In this document: positions 1-9,964 of the stretch, in pieces
Position numbering within the stretch: position 1 is the first letter of the stretch
How the letters are laid out: each line of letters opens with the position of its first letter
Notes under the pieces: model-generated
What the model was told of the DNA's origin: nothing
What the model saw: the letters and a program-made list of their open reading frames with translations, nothing else
Database searches by the model: none
Translations under genes and position numbers: made by a program
Source of the DNA: Symsagittifera roscoffensis
Lineage: Eukaryota > Xenacoelomorpha > Acoela > Convolutidae
Length of the DNA stretch: 64,000 nucleotides
Direction of reading: 5' to 3'
Assembly (NCBI RefSeq): GCF_963678635.1
Contig: NC_087066.1
Location: 17,855,275 to 17,919,274, forward strand

Positions 1-59
1 ACAACTTTTTAGTCAACAAAATTCGCTTATAAACGATTTTTATGCATGAAATTTTGGTG

Positions 60-290
60 AGGGTTTGTAGGTTTTGCTGTTTATAGTCTAGTTTGCATCA
101 AACAGAACAGTAAATATCCGGCTTTAATTTGCATCCGCAAAACTCCTAAGCTATGACTAATTTTTTCTTATACTGAATCCTTATACTGGCCACTCTAGAG
201 TCTATGACTAACCCTTCCTTTGAACAAAGCCGGATATTCACTGCTCTGTTTGATGCAAATTCGACTACAAACAATAAAATCTGCAAATTC
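60..290. repeat. Imperfect inverted repeat (foldback/MITE-like)
   Basis: The stretch at about 60-123 is matched in reverse complement by about 227-290, with a spacer of roughly 100 bp. The core of both arms carries TTTGCATCAAACAGA followed by TATCCGGCTTT. No coding potential is seen. It could be an old palindromic MITE; no target-site duplication was identified. Confidence 0.6.
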
Positions 291-299
291 TTTTCTTAC

Positions 300-827
300 C
301 AGGGAATCTGTCTTTTGTCAACATGTATGTACAATTTCACGATTTGACAGATAGTTAGTCAACGTTCGCTTCTTACAGAAGTTTACTTACGTTGAGGACA
401 AACGTCAGATAAAATTTATAAAAAAACATACCTTTGAAATAATAAAACAAAACTCAGAAGAAAAAGTAAAGACCGGCATTGCTAGAATTTTCGAAAGAAA
501 TTATAAACAATTAAAAAAAGTCGAAAAAATACCAAGGATGAGCGGTTACTGTACAAGTAGCACAGAATGTTCCGACCAGTCTTTAAAAACTACAAAAAAG
601 GTGTGATACAAAGATCAGATGTAAAACTAAAATTTAGGCATTTTCGACATTCATAACAATATAGTCCAATTGGGCAAAAATGTTTGTAGAAAATTGACTA
701 AAAACAAAAAAATCAAAAAAGTCGAAGAGAAACAAATATTTTGCAGAAATTATTGAATTTTTCTAAAAAATTTGGTTCTGAAAATGGAAATAAAAATTTA
801 TTTTTTTTGCTTAAAACTAAATTTTTA
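300..827. other. Non-coding, nothing recognised
   Basis: AT-rich sequence with many stops in all frames and A-runs. I see no gene, RNA or repeat motif that recurs elsewhere in the window. Confidence 0.5.
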
Positions 828-919
828 CTTAACAGCGTAACATCACGCATTTAGCCGCAATAACACGTAAAACAAACATAAAACTCGGTATTTTGAAAGG
901 GGGGAACTGGAAAAGAGCC
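828..919. mobile_element. Right-hand fragment of a GGCTCTTTTCCAG-family MITE
   Basis: Ends in AACTGGAAAAGAGCC, the terminus of a MITE family found complete at 6524, 29436, 43796 and 45938. It is followed by TGGATCTG, the same 8 bp that flanks the sister copy at 6957-11470. The left half is missing: sequence unrelated to the family begins upstream of about 828. Confidence 0.7.
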
Positions 920-1327
920 TGGATCTGTTTTTTCTTTGTTTTCCAGATTAAACTTGATGAATGAAATAGTAAAGTTAATGCTTAAATGACGCGAGGGTGA
1001 GAAAAAGGAAAAGATCCGGATCCCTATTAAATACCAGCGTAGCAGCTGGCTAATGAGTCGAGTATTTTGTGGAGCAGTTTAGGCACGTGCATTTCAAAGT
1101 AACTAACTACAACTAACAAAAACAGTAAACGCAGAAGCTAAAAATAAAAAAAATAGTGACATGGGCAAGTCAAACCACCATAGTAGATCATTCTCTCCGA
1201 ACGTCAGCAGAGGGAAATCTCCCCACGGAAAGAAGAACCACGATACGAAGAAGAATCAAATTAAATTTCTAGCGATCAGTCGGTTCATTTTAATGTCTTA
1301 TTTTTAATTTCGCTTTTAATCGCCAAC

Positions 1328-2201
1328 ATGTTTGACCTCGAAACTTTCCGAAATTTGAACGACGAATTGAAATACGAGCTGTATAAAGACTTGGTCGAAA
1401 ATGTTACTTATTTTAAACGAATTATCGAAAACTTAACTGTATCAACGAAAGAGGAAGAAAGAAGAAACAAATTTTTTGATCTAGAAAATTTTAAAAACAC
1501 GGGCAATTCAAAAATTACAGAAAAACAAATTTGAAAACGAATGGAGCAAGATTGGAACTCGGAGCAGAAATCAGAACAAACGAAGCGAAAATAACCAAGA
1601 AAGCAAGAATAACCAAGAAATCAAAATACAAGCAACCAATGTTCAAGAAGAAAAATTCGACCAGCAACGAAAACATTTATTTTTACCACGAGAAGGAGAA
1701 TATTCTGGTCTATTACTGGGAGACTCAATTGTTAACAGAATCAATGGGGAACAAATATCGGAAAATGTGTTAGCGAGAGGATTTGGTGGGCACAATATTT
1801 CTGCATTGCTGGAACGCGTGAGAAACAGTAAATCGCGACATTTCAAACATGTAACTACGCTAATTGGAATAAATGACTGCCTCTCAAGTGATTTCGACGC
1901 GAAGTAAGCCGTGAGTAGCTTAGAAAAACTAATTTATCTCATAAATCATAAATTCTCCCCAGAAACAATTTCACTATGTACTGTAACTCCCTTAGGCGCT
2001 TTTAGAAAAGATTTTAATCAAAATGTACAGAAGCTAAACAAGCAAACTCTTAATTTAGTACGGAATGTCAAAGACTTGGGCGAAGTAAAATTGGATATTT
2101 TAGACATAAACAAAAATTTTAGTCAAAATACCGATGCTCTTAGCTCGGATGGTTTGCATCCTTCTGATGGGGGTGTTGAAATTTTGGTGCAAAGTTTTTG
2201 A
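1328..2201 (+). pseudogene. retro1 ORF1: coiled-coil plus SGNH/GDSL esterase domain, broken
   Basis: The start at 1328 gives a charged, helical N-terminus (MFDLETFRNLNDELKYELYK...). A frameshift near 1525 moves the reading to another frame, which runs through a polar Q/N/K-rich linker into an esterase domain. Block I is LLLGDSIV (catalytic Ser), block II is GGHNI, block III is GINDC, and block V is DGLHPSDGG (Asp-His). An in-frame TAA at about 1906 interrupts it between blocks III and V. SGNH domains in ORF1 are established for CR1/L2-clade LINEs. The product would be an RNP component, not a host metabolic esterase. The same TAA is present in the deletion copy, so the damage predates the duplication. 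Confidence 0.75.
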
Positions 2202-2413
2202 GATTATTTTAGAGGTTCTGATATTAATGCAAACACATGTGAGATTACAACCCGCCCCAGAATGAAGCAAACCCAACAATCATCAAATTTAGATCCAAAA
2301 ACGGCAGAAATGTTACAATTTTTCCAAAACGGTGCAAAATTTTTTAGGAAATACTAGTTTCGCATTTTTTCTTGGTGCAAACTTTGGCGATTATTTAATT
2401 TATTTAACTTATT

Positions 2414-2656
2414 ATGCTGAATATTAAATTCTGGTTGTTTTTTGCAATTTTTCTAATTTCCAAGGCTCAGATGGAAACTAAAGAAAAAACTATTGTTTAC
2501 TGGGGCTATCTAAGCTGCCAGCAAAAGATATTATCAACGAAATGTGGGATAAATGAGCGGAGAGCTACCACACTGACTCATCTTTTCCTTTTCGCGTTGT
2601 TACTGACCCAAAGTGGGGATGTTGAAAAAAAACCCTGGTCCTATCGAAACCCTTGA
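2414..2656 (+). CDS. retro1 ORF2 leader: signal-peptide-like N-terminus with 2A-like motif
   Basis: The 80-codon frame starts MLNIKFWLFFAIFLISKA, a hydrophobic stretch resembling a signal peptide. It ends LLLTQSGDVEK before losing the motif. In the adjacent frame the DNA encodes KNPGPIET, so the classic 2A ending (DxExNPG/P) is split by one surplus A in an 8-A run at about 2625-2632. Related 2A sequences at the N-terminus of ORF2 are known from non-LTR elements of sea urchin and other invertebrates. There the peptide acts by ribosome skipping, which can separate a signal peptide from the rest. As written the leader is out of frame with the endonuclease. Confidence 0.7.
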   Translation: MLNIKFWLFFAIFLISKAQMETKEKTIVYWGYLSCQQKILSTKCGINERRATTLTHLFLFALLLTQSGDVEKKPWSYRNP

Positions 2657-3965
2657 AACAGTCTACGGTATCTGCTCAAAAAATTGTGCAAATCTTAAAT
2701 TTGTTCATTTGAATTTTCAAAGTATTATTAGAAAACGGGTGCAATTGAAAAATATTTTTAATAATATGGGCGAAAATACAATTATAGGAATTTCCGAAAC
2801 GTGGCTTAAAAAAGAAGATAGTGACAATTTATGGAATTTCCAACCTAGAACGCAAGCGATGTTCAGATATGATAGGCAATCAGCGGTAAAAAAGAAAGGC
2901 GGTGGCGTTTTGTTATATATACCAGTCAATATGGCTCCGAAATTGAGGCCTGATTTAAATTTATTTGATAAAGAAAAATATGAGTCAGTGTGGGTTGAGT
3001 GCAAATCTACATTTAACATTTCGAGTAAAGAAAAAATGTTAGTTAATTTGTGTTATAACCCAAGCAGATCAAACTTTATTGATTTTTTGGAACAATTAAC
3101 GCTTAACATAGATAATGCATTTTCAGTTTCTAATAAAATTACGCTTCTGGGTGATTATAACATGAATTATCTGGATAGCAAAGAAAAAGAAAATTTAGAT
3201 TCTATAATTATTCCATATGGATTGAAGGTTTTTTGTCCAAACGATGAGACCAGAATTAGTTCCTCAACAAAAATTCATATCGACTACATAATCAGTGACT
3301 ATGAAACAAACGGCATTGAATTTTGTTTTGATACACCTTATAAAACCGACCATTTTGCTTCATTTATTTTGACGGATATAAAATGCGGCAAAATTTTACC
3401 GAGGATAATTTCGGCTTTCAATAAGAAAAATTATCAGAAAAATGAATTTTGCAATTCACTCTCCGCTCTTCCTTGGTATCTCTTATATCAATGTACAGAC
3501 GCACAAAACATGTTCTCGACGATGATTTGTTTAATTTCTTGTGCTCTACAGCAACATGCTCCTATCGAAAAAAAGTTTGTTTGTAATTTTAAACCAAAAA
3601 ACGTGTTGAAAACGGAATGGTTCGATTCAGAATGTCAGCAATTGTTGACTAAGAAACAGAATTCACTCAGATCATATCGCAGTCAAACCACAAGCGATAA
3701 TTGGTCAAAGTACCAGTTTTTACGTAATCAAATGAGCCAATTGATTAGAAGTAAACAACTCGATCATTCAAAAAATTGTTTTTCACTTCTCAGCACTATC
3801 CAACAAAAATGGAAATATATTAACCAAGTTAGAGGTACATTTTCTGGCAACAATCGAATTACAGTTCTACGAAATTCCTTCAGTGAAATGATAACCCAAG
3901 ACAAAAAAAATTGCCAATCATTTAAATTATATTTTTTCAAACTTAGGCGAATTTTTCTGCGCTAA
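2613..3965 (+). CDS. retro1 APE-type endonuclease and linker
   Basis: The 450-codon frame opens inside the 2A-like motif (KKNPGPIET) and continues into an apurinic-endonuclease fold. It starts VHLNFQSI, then ISETW, GDYNMN (catalytic Asp/Asn region) and KTDHFASFI (His of the SDH-type motif). The linker to the RT follows from about residue 250. The ATG at 2613 is probably not the native start; the natural protein would begin at the leader at 2414. The frame is lost at 3965 shortly before the RT. Confidence 0.8.
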   Translation: MGMLKKNPGPIETLETVYGICSKNCANLKFVHLNFQSIIRKRVQLKNIFNNMGENTIIGISETWLKKEDSDNLWNFQPRTQAMFRYDRQSAVKKKGGGVLLYIPVNMAPKLRPDLNLFDKEKYESVWVECKSTFNISSKEKMLVNLCYNPSRSNFIDFLEQLTLNIDNAFSVSNKITLLGDYNMNYLDSKEKENLDSIIIPYGLKVFCPNDETRISSSTKIHIDYIISDYETNGIEFCFDTPYKTDHFASFILTDIKCGKILPRIISAFNKKNYQKNEFCNSLSALPWYLLYQCTDAQNMFSTMICLISCALQQHAPIEKKFVCNFKPKNVLKTEWFDSECQQLLTKKQNSLRSYRSQTTSDNWSKYQFLRNQMSQLIRSKQLDHSKNCFSLLSTIQQKWKYINQVRGTFSGNNRITVLRNSFSEMITQDKKNCQSFKLYFFKLRRIFLR

Positions 3966-5608
3966 AAAGCCTCCGAATTACAACAAATCTGCCTCTGAAT
4001 CTGCACCTTTTCATTTTCAACACATTACAGTGAAGCAATGCTTTGATATAGTTCGAAAAATCAATGTTAGAAAACCTCTCGGACCTTGTACCGTACCTGC
4101 TTGGGCAATCATTGACGGTCAATCAGTTATAGTTCCACATTTAACTTTTGTCATAAATACTTGCTTAGATGAGAACATTTTCCCGATCGAACTGAAAAAA
4201 GCAAACGTAACCCCTTTGTTCAAAAAAGATGACCCAATGGATGCAAAAAATTATCGGCTAATATCAATAACTTGTGCTTTTTCTAAAATTTTTGAAAAAC
4301 TTTTACATGCCCAAATAACAGAACATCTTGACAAACTTCAAATAATGACACCATTTCAATTCGGATTTCGCAAAAACATTTCAACACAAGATGCTCTTGT
4401 TTATGTGACAGAAAGTATTCGAAATCAAATAGAATCAAAAAAAAATCGTACATGCAGCTTTATTAGATCTGTCCAAGGCTTTTGATTCTATTTCGCATGA
4501 AGTTTTAATTGAAAAAATGCTTTCTCTCGGTTTTTCAAATAGAGCAAATGCTTTAATTGCTAGCTTCCTAAACAAACGTATTCAAAGAGTAAACGTCAAT
4601 GGAATTTTTTCAGACTGGATTGAAATAAAACGAGGTGTCCCACATGGAACGGTCCGTTGTTGTTCAATATATATGTTAATGACATACAAGAGCGATTATA
4701 TGAAGGTTGTACTTTAGTTCAATATGCTGACGACTGTATGGTTTTTTCCTCTTCTATAATTTCTGAGGATGCTTTGAATCGATTGCAAAAATCACTCAAT
4801 AATCTAACGGAATTTTTTGCAGAGAACCAATTGAATCTGAATGCATCTAAATCGGAATTTATAACCTTTTGTCAAAAAAAATGATAGCAAAAATGTGGAT
4901 ACTGATAAACTAGTAATTAGTGGGCATTATGTAGCCAAAAAATCAGAATGCAAATACTTAGGCATAATTCTTGATTCAAGTTTATCTTTTCATGCTCAAA
5001 TCAAAACAATTCTCCAAAAAATGGCCCAAGGGATTAAAACTATTGATACAATTGGACAACAACTGCCGACATTATCATTAGTTGCCTTGCTTCATTGTCT
5101 TGTTTTATCACATTTAGATTATTCAGCAAATTTTTTACAACAAATTAATGCTACTTTGATGCTATCTTTCGAGAAACAGTTGAACTGGGCGCTAAAAAGA
5201 ACATATTTCAGATCGAAATTTAAATCTTCTTCCCTTCTTCGCATTAGCAAATCGTTCATTGGAATCGAGAAAAGAATTGAGTTAAAGTGTATAACATACT
5301 TATACCAATATCTTACAAACAAAAAGAAGGCTTTTGAAAATACACTGAGACTACCGACTGCCAATTATAGGCTCAACGAAAGAACGAAACAAATTATTTT
5401 TGACAAACATTGTTCGACTGCTTCTCTACAAAAATCATTTTTTCATTTGACTTCTAAAAAATGGAATTCACTTCCCATAATTTTGCGCAATTTAGAAAAA
5501 TCGAAAACAGAAATCAAGAAAAAATTGAAAGAATTTTACGTGAGTGAATTGAGAAACAATCCTATATGTACTAATACAAATACGTGGCGTGATTACCGTT
5601 TTTGCTAG
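3966..5608 (+). pseudogene. retro1 reverse transcriptase and C-terminal region, frameshifted
   Basis: RT blocks are read across several frames. NVTPLFKKDD and NYRLISIT lie in 4030-4485. The LDLSKAFDS block (RT motif A) crosses a frameshift near 4450-4490. RGVPHGT lies near 4635-4655, and the catalytic YADD is encoded at 4723-4734. A connection/C-terminal domain follows from 4895 (KYLGIILDSSL) to the stop at 5608. At least three frame breaks make it inactive. The motif order and PHGT block place it in the CR1-like group, but the clade was not determined. Confidence 0.8.
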
Positions 5609-6523
5609 TTCTACATTTTTTATTTCAGTTTAATTTTTCACACATTGCTTGAAAGAGAAACTGTATATACTCTGTATATACGTTGTATAATTGGACTATC
5701 TGTAAAATTGTTTGTAAAGTTTTATTACCAGCTTGTTCCTAATTCTTAAATCTTTATTTTTCTATAGTATCCGAAACTTCATATACTTTAATTAACCAAT
5801 TTCCGAACTGTAACCGATTTTGTTTTTTTTTTGTTTTGTTTATTGCTTGTTTTCTGATGTTTTGTTTTTGTTTGATGTAACCAATGAATTTATAACCAAT
5901 TTTATTATTTACACTTTGCTACACTGATGCCTCGGCTCTTTATTGTATAGTAATTCAAGTGTTCTTTCTTCTTCTTCTTCAGAAAAAAGGAGCGTCAGAG
6001 TCTCGATATTTTTGCGTAAAGAGTTTGGTAAGCCTCATTACTGATTTTATTTTAGATCCAATGAAAATTTCCCCCAGCCTATCAATCAAATTGGCTCTTT
6101 TGCAGTTCCCTCCACTTAATTTATTTCTGAATTTCGATTTTCAAAGGCTTACACAAACATCTTTTAAGGTTATTAAAGTAAAAAAAAACGTGTCAGTGTG
6201 AACAAGTTAAAAAGTTCTTACAATATTTCTCACATGCAAATTGCTATACAAACAATTTTTAAACAACCTTATTTAAACACCTTGTTTGTTTATTTTACGA
6301 GGGGGTGACAAACTGAAAACATCCGAGCCCACAAATTGTTTACCAGAACTAAGAACGGTTCGTCTTGGGGAAGTTTTACAGCCCCAGATATTCAGTCAAA
6401 AACGTCAAAAACGAAAGCCTCGGAATTTCAGCTCCTGGTTGCTATGGAAGACTGCCTTTTCTTCTTTTTTTCACGAAATTTTCCTTTTAATTTATCATAT
6501 TTATCTTTTACATTACCTTTTAT
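5609..6523 (+). other. retro1 3' UTR and downstream unique stretch
   Basis: No coding potential. The sequence is repeated nearly identically at 12,813-13,729 downstream of the retro1 deletion copy. It includes a pyrimidine TTC run near 5970-5990 that may mark the retro1 3' end. Confidence 0.5.
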
Positions 6524-6744
6524 GGCTCTTTTCCAGTTCCCCCCCACTTTCAAATTCAACTTTGAAAACCTTATTTAACCTTGTCATAATGCAATGAAAT
6601 TTGGCGTAGTGAGAAAATCAACAATTGTGAACAGATTTGTTCTCCATACCTTACAGCGTAACATCACGCATTTAGCCGTAATAACACGTAAAAGAAATAT
6701 AAAACTCGGTATTTTGAAAGGTGGGGAGAAACTGGAAAAGAGCC
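6524..6744. mobile_element. MITE, GGCTCTTTTCCAG family, complete
   Basis: Begins GGCTCTTTTCCAGTTCCCC and ends GGGGAGAAACTGGAAAAGAGCC, giving inverted termini with G/C homopolymer arms. The interior carries CATCACGCATTTAGCCGTAATAACACG, conserved in the sister copies. No clear 8-bp duplication is seen around this copy. Confidence 0.75.
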
Positions 6745-7043
6745 CATTACGTTGAAATTGAGTGAGGATTAAAATCAGAGTTAAAGCTTTAATCCAGAAG
6801 CGGATTGAGGGTGGGGGAGTCCTCTTTTGCTACTTAAAACGTTTTTTTTTTGGGCTGACCGACCCTAAAAATTTTTCATTCGCCCAAACGTGCTAATTTG
6901 GAGCGGAGAGCGCTAGTCGGAAAAACTTTCTTGCTATGTTCAAGAAAATGGATCTGGGCTCTTTTCCAGTTTCCCCCCCCCCCACCTTTCAAATTCAATT
7001 TTGAAAAGCTTATTTAGCGTTGTCATAATGCAATGAAATTTGG

Positions 7044-7093
<50 letters not shown>

Positions 7094-7094
7094 G
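7044..7094 (-). repeat. (CAA)n 3' tail of retro2
   Basis: A perfect run of about 17 TTG units on the plus strand sits exactly between the target duplication and the retro2 3' UTR. Simple-repeat 3' tails are typical of CR1/L2/I-like LINEs in place of poly(A). Confidence 0.85.
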
Positions 7095-7140
7095 GGGATT
7101 CACAGCACTGCTGTTGGGATTCTTGGTCCCGGCGTCTTCT

Positions 7141-9891
7141 CTAAAACAATGTCCACTTGTTTCTGCACGTGATACAATCACAGAATAATTGCCACGTGCA
7201 CGTTGTCATTTCTGAAAATCTCTCGTTTACAAATTTCCACATCGTGTTTAAAATTCTCGTCTTGAGGCCGATTCGTTTATCAAAATGAATACATGGTTCT
7301 AATCGATTTACAATCCTACTGGTTCTGAAAACAAATTCGTTTCTCGCTTTTTCCGTTCTCATTTTTCGCATCTCAAAAATTTCTGTATTTCTAGCCCGTG
7401 TGGTTCGCCTGTTTAACACTATTTCATTTCGTTCATTAGAATCAAGACTGGCAAGAAGTAAGATGTTATTTAGCTGGATGAACATGGGCAGGGGTAAAAT
7501 GTTTAGCAAGCGTAGTTCGTTGATGTACACTCCCGTTTTATTTCCAGTGATCCAACGGATTACTTTCTTTTGAAATCGCTCCAACTGCAATTGATCCCTC
7601 CTCAATATATGTGTACATGAGAGTCCGTATAATAACACTGGGAGTATTAGTGACTTATACAGGCCTAACTTTACAAACGTATTTATCTTTGCTGATAGGT
7701 TTCTTCTCAGGAGGTACAGTACTTGGTTTGCCTTCTTTAATCTTGTTTCAATGTGTACCTTCCAACTTAAATCGCCCGACACAAAAATTCCCAGATCTTT
7801 CACAACCATCGATGTTCCAAGCACTACACCATAAAGCATAGAGTTAGCGTCTCCGCCCCTAAAACTTACTTTTGCACATTTATCTAGTGCTAATTCCATT
7901 TTGTTTTCAGTTACCCACTGCTGAATTTTGTCCAGATCTTCTTGAATTTCAATTGATGTTTTTTTGATGGAAAGTAGTTTAAGATCATCCGCAAAAATAT
8001 ATGGTTCAGAGAATTTGAGTACTTCAGGTAGGTCGTTAATAAAAATGCAAAAGAGCAGTGGTCCTAAAAGTGATCCTTGGGGAACACCACTAGTGACTTC
8101 TAAAACTTTTGAGCTGATATTGTCTACTCGTACAAACTGTTTCCTGTTTTTCAAATAGTCATAGAGTACCTCTAACATGCAGCCTCCTATTCCTATAAGT
8201 GCAACTTTCTTAATTAGATCAAAATGCGGAACTTTATCAAAGGCTTTTGCAAAGTCAGTGTAGAATGCTACAATTTCTGGGTTTGAGTCATTGTCAAGCG
8301 CTTCATATATTTCTTTCAGGAAAGAGAGCATGTTTGTCAAAACTGATCTACCTTTAGTAAAACCGTGTTGATGTTTCGTCAAATACCAGGCAAAGTAAGG
8401 GTACAGGTCTTTGTATATACATTTTTCAAGGACTTTGCTGTCAATATTTAATTGCGATACTGGTCGATAGTTGTTCACCATTTTTCGGTCACCTTTTTTG
8501 TGAGCAGGAGTAACTGCAGCTGTTTTCCATGAATCAGGTATTTTTCGTAGGCGTTTTACATTTCTCAAAAGTTTGTTCATCGGTTTGCATATATTGCGGT
8601 TCGTTTTCTGAAAAAAGCTAGGTGGCAACCCATTTGGGCCGCGTGACTTTGTTACGTCTAGAGTTGATAAAATCTCACTTACTGTCTTTTTCGATATATC
8701 AAAATTCGTTAACAAGGGATTTTCAAATTGAATATCTCTAATACTAAAACTTTCTTTAGGATTAAAAACTGAATGAAAGAAGTCGTTTAGCATGTTGACT
8801 TGTTCGTTTGGATTTGTGCTTTCAACTTCATCTTTTATGAGTAACTTAGGAAGACTTGTATGTTTATTCAAGTTCTTTAGGTGTTTAAAAATTACATTAG
8901 TGTTCCGTGTTCTAAACAATTCCTCTTGGTAGTTTTTCCTGTCCAATTCCGATGATTCAGTTACTAAATTTTCAAACAGTTTAACTTGTTGTCTTCTGTA
9001 GTTGGTCGGTTTGAGTATACATGATTGCCGTTTTGTTTGTAACTTTTTGATCAAATTTGAAGTGCTACTTGTTATCCAAGGTGGAAGTGATTTCCTATGT
9101 CTTGTTCTGAGAGGCACAAAACTCTTAATGATTTCATCCAAATATTGGGTGTACTCCTCATGCATTTTGTTAATGTTTGTGTGGCATACTGGTTCAAATG
9201 GGTTCTCGTTTATAAAATTGTTTATTCCTTCAAAATCGGCATTTCCAAAACTTCTAAAACTTTCCAAGTATGGTTTCGGCTCTGATACCGTGCATTCAAT
9301 AGACAACATTATGGCATTGTGATCTGAGCAGTCATAAATCTTGGAAACGTTAAAATCTTGTTCGGCACTTGTATAGCAATTCCGATAAAAGGCTACGTCT
9401 AGTATGTTCTTCACACATGTTGGGAAATCTATCGCCTGCCTAAAGAGTCCATTTTCAAAAATTTGCAGTATTTGGTTTTCTTCCTCGTCAGTACTGGTGA
9501 GGGTGTTCCAGTTTGTTTCTGGGAAATTTAAATCCCCACATAAGAGAAGCGGTTTGTTTTTAGGAATTGCTTTGATCAGTTGTTCAAATTCATGCACTTT
9601 GTATCTGTAATTACTGTTTTTTGGCGGATTGTAGAATGAGCCAATTATCATTTCAGTTTGATGAAGTTTTATACTACATAGCACACATGAATCAGGAATG
9701 TCATGTTTGGTGGATAAGTCCTCGGTAATTAGACTATTCTTGACAGCTATTAGGCTGCCTCCGTGACAATTTTTACCACTCACAATAGCTCTATCAGATC
9801 TATAGATGTTATATTCACTTAGAAAAAGCTCTGATGATTGAATATTCTCGTTAAGCCAAGTTGACATTAAAATTTCCAACTGCAATTGCAT
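7141..9891 (-). CDS. retro2 ORF2: endonuclease-reverse transcriptase
   Basis: An open frame of 916 codons. Endonuclease: GDLNFP at about residues 119-124 and SDHNAI at 189-194. Reverse transcriptase: KKGDRK and NYRPVS (465-479), FYTDFAKAFD motif A (543-552), SGVPQGSLLGP (601-611), and FADD (633-636) in place of the usual YADD. A thumb/connection region follows, with LYGLSCTHILRRDQL and a C-terminus near residue 900. The ATG at 9891 is not the true start. The conserved endonuclease N-terminus (LNILHLNTRSL) is encoded upstream at about 9,955-9,920 in a frame that breaks near 9,870-9,890, where a few conserved residues (ahead of TWLNEN) are lost. Function is target-primed reverse transcription. 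Confidence 0.88.
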   Translation of the reverse strand: MQLQLEILMSTWLNENIQSSELFLSEYNIYRSDRAIVSGKNCHGGSLIAVKNSLITEDLSTKHDIPDSCVLCSIKLHQTEMIIGSFYNPPKNSNYRYKVHEFEQLIKAIPKNKPLLLCGDLNFPETNWNTLTSTDEEENQILQIFENGLFRQAIDFPTCVKNILDVAFYRNCYTSAEQDFNVSKIYDCSDHNAIMLSIECTVSEPKPYLESFRSFGNADFEGINNFINENPFEPVCHTNINKMHEEYTQYLDEIIKSFVPLRTRHRKSLPPWITSSTSNLIKKLQTKRQSCILKPTNYRRQQVKLFENLVTESSELDRKNYQEELFRTRNTNVIFKHLKNLNKHTSLPKLLIKDEVESTNPNEQVNMLNDFFHSVFNPKESFSIRDIQFENPLLTNFDISKKTVSEILSTLDVTKSRGPNGLPPSFFQKTNRNICKPMNKLLRNVKRLRKIPDSWKTAAVTPAHKKGDRKMVNNYRPVSQLNIDSKVLEKCIYKDLYPYFAWYLTKHQHGFTKGRSVLTNMLSFLKEIYEALDNDSNPEIVAFYTDFAKAFDKVPHFDLIKKVALIGIGGCMLEVLYDYLKNRKQFVRVDNISSKVLEVTSGVPQGSLLGPLLFCIFINDLPEVLKFSEPYIFADDLKLLSIKKTSIEIQEDLDKIQQWVTENKMELALDKCAKVSFRGGDANSMLYGVVLGTSMVVKDLGIFVSGDLSWKVHIETRLKKANQVLYLLRRNLSAKINTFVKLGLYKSLILPVLLYGLSCTHILRRDQLQLERFQKKVIRWITGNKTGVYINELRLLNILPLPMFIQLNNILLLASLDSNERNEIVLNRRTTRARNTEIFEMRKMRTEKARNEFVFRTSRIVNRLEPCIHFDKRIGLKTRILNTMWKFVNERFSEMTTCTWQLFCDCITCRNKWTLF

Positions 9892-9964
9892 TTGCTAGCT
9901 TAGTTCTTCTCTCTATGTTGATTAGGCTTCTAGTATTTAGGTGCAGAATGTTGAGGAATCCTAG

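Larger units (their letters stand above)
1030..5990 (+). mobile_element. retro1: decayed CR1/L2-group non-LTR retrotransposon
   Basis: The order is ORF1 with an SGNH-esterase domain (about 1328-2201), a short leader ORF ending in a 2A-like motif (2414-2656), an APE endonuclease (2613-3965), reverse transcriptase (about 4030-4884) and a C-terminal region (to 5608). A 3' UTR follows, possibly ending at the TTC repeats near 5970-5990. Several frameshifts and an in-frame TAA in ORF1 make it non-autonomous as written. Element ends are approximate because no target duplication was found. A near-identical copy with an internal deletion lies at about 11,580-13,195. Confidence 0.8.

Noticed and set aside
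9002-9610. Plus-strand ORFs inside retro2
   Set aside because: Antisense shadows of the RT/endonuclease frame.
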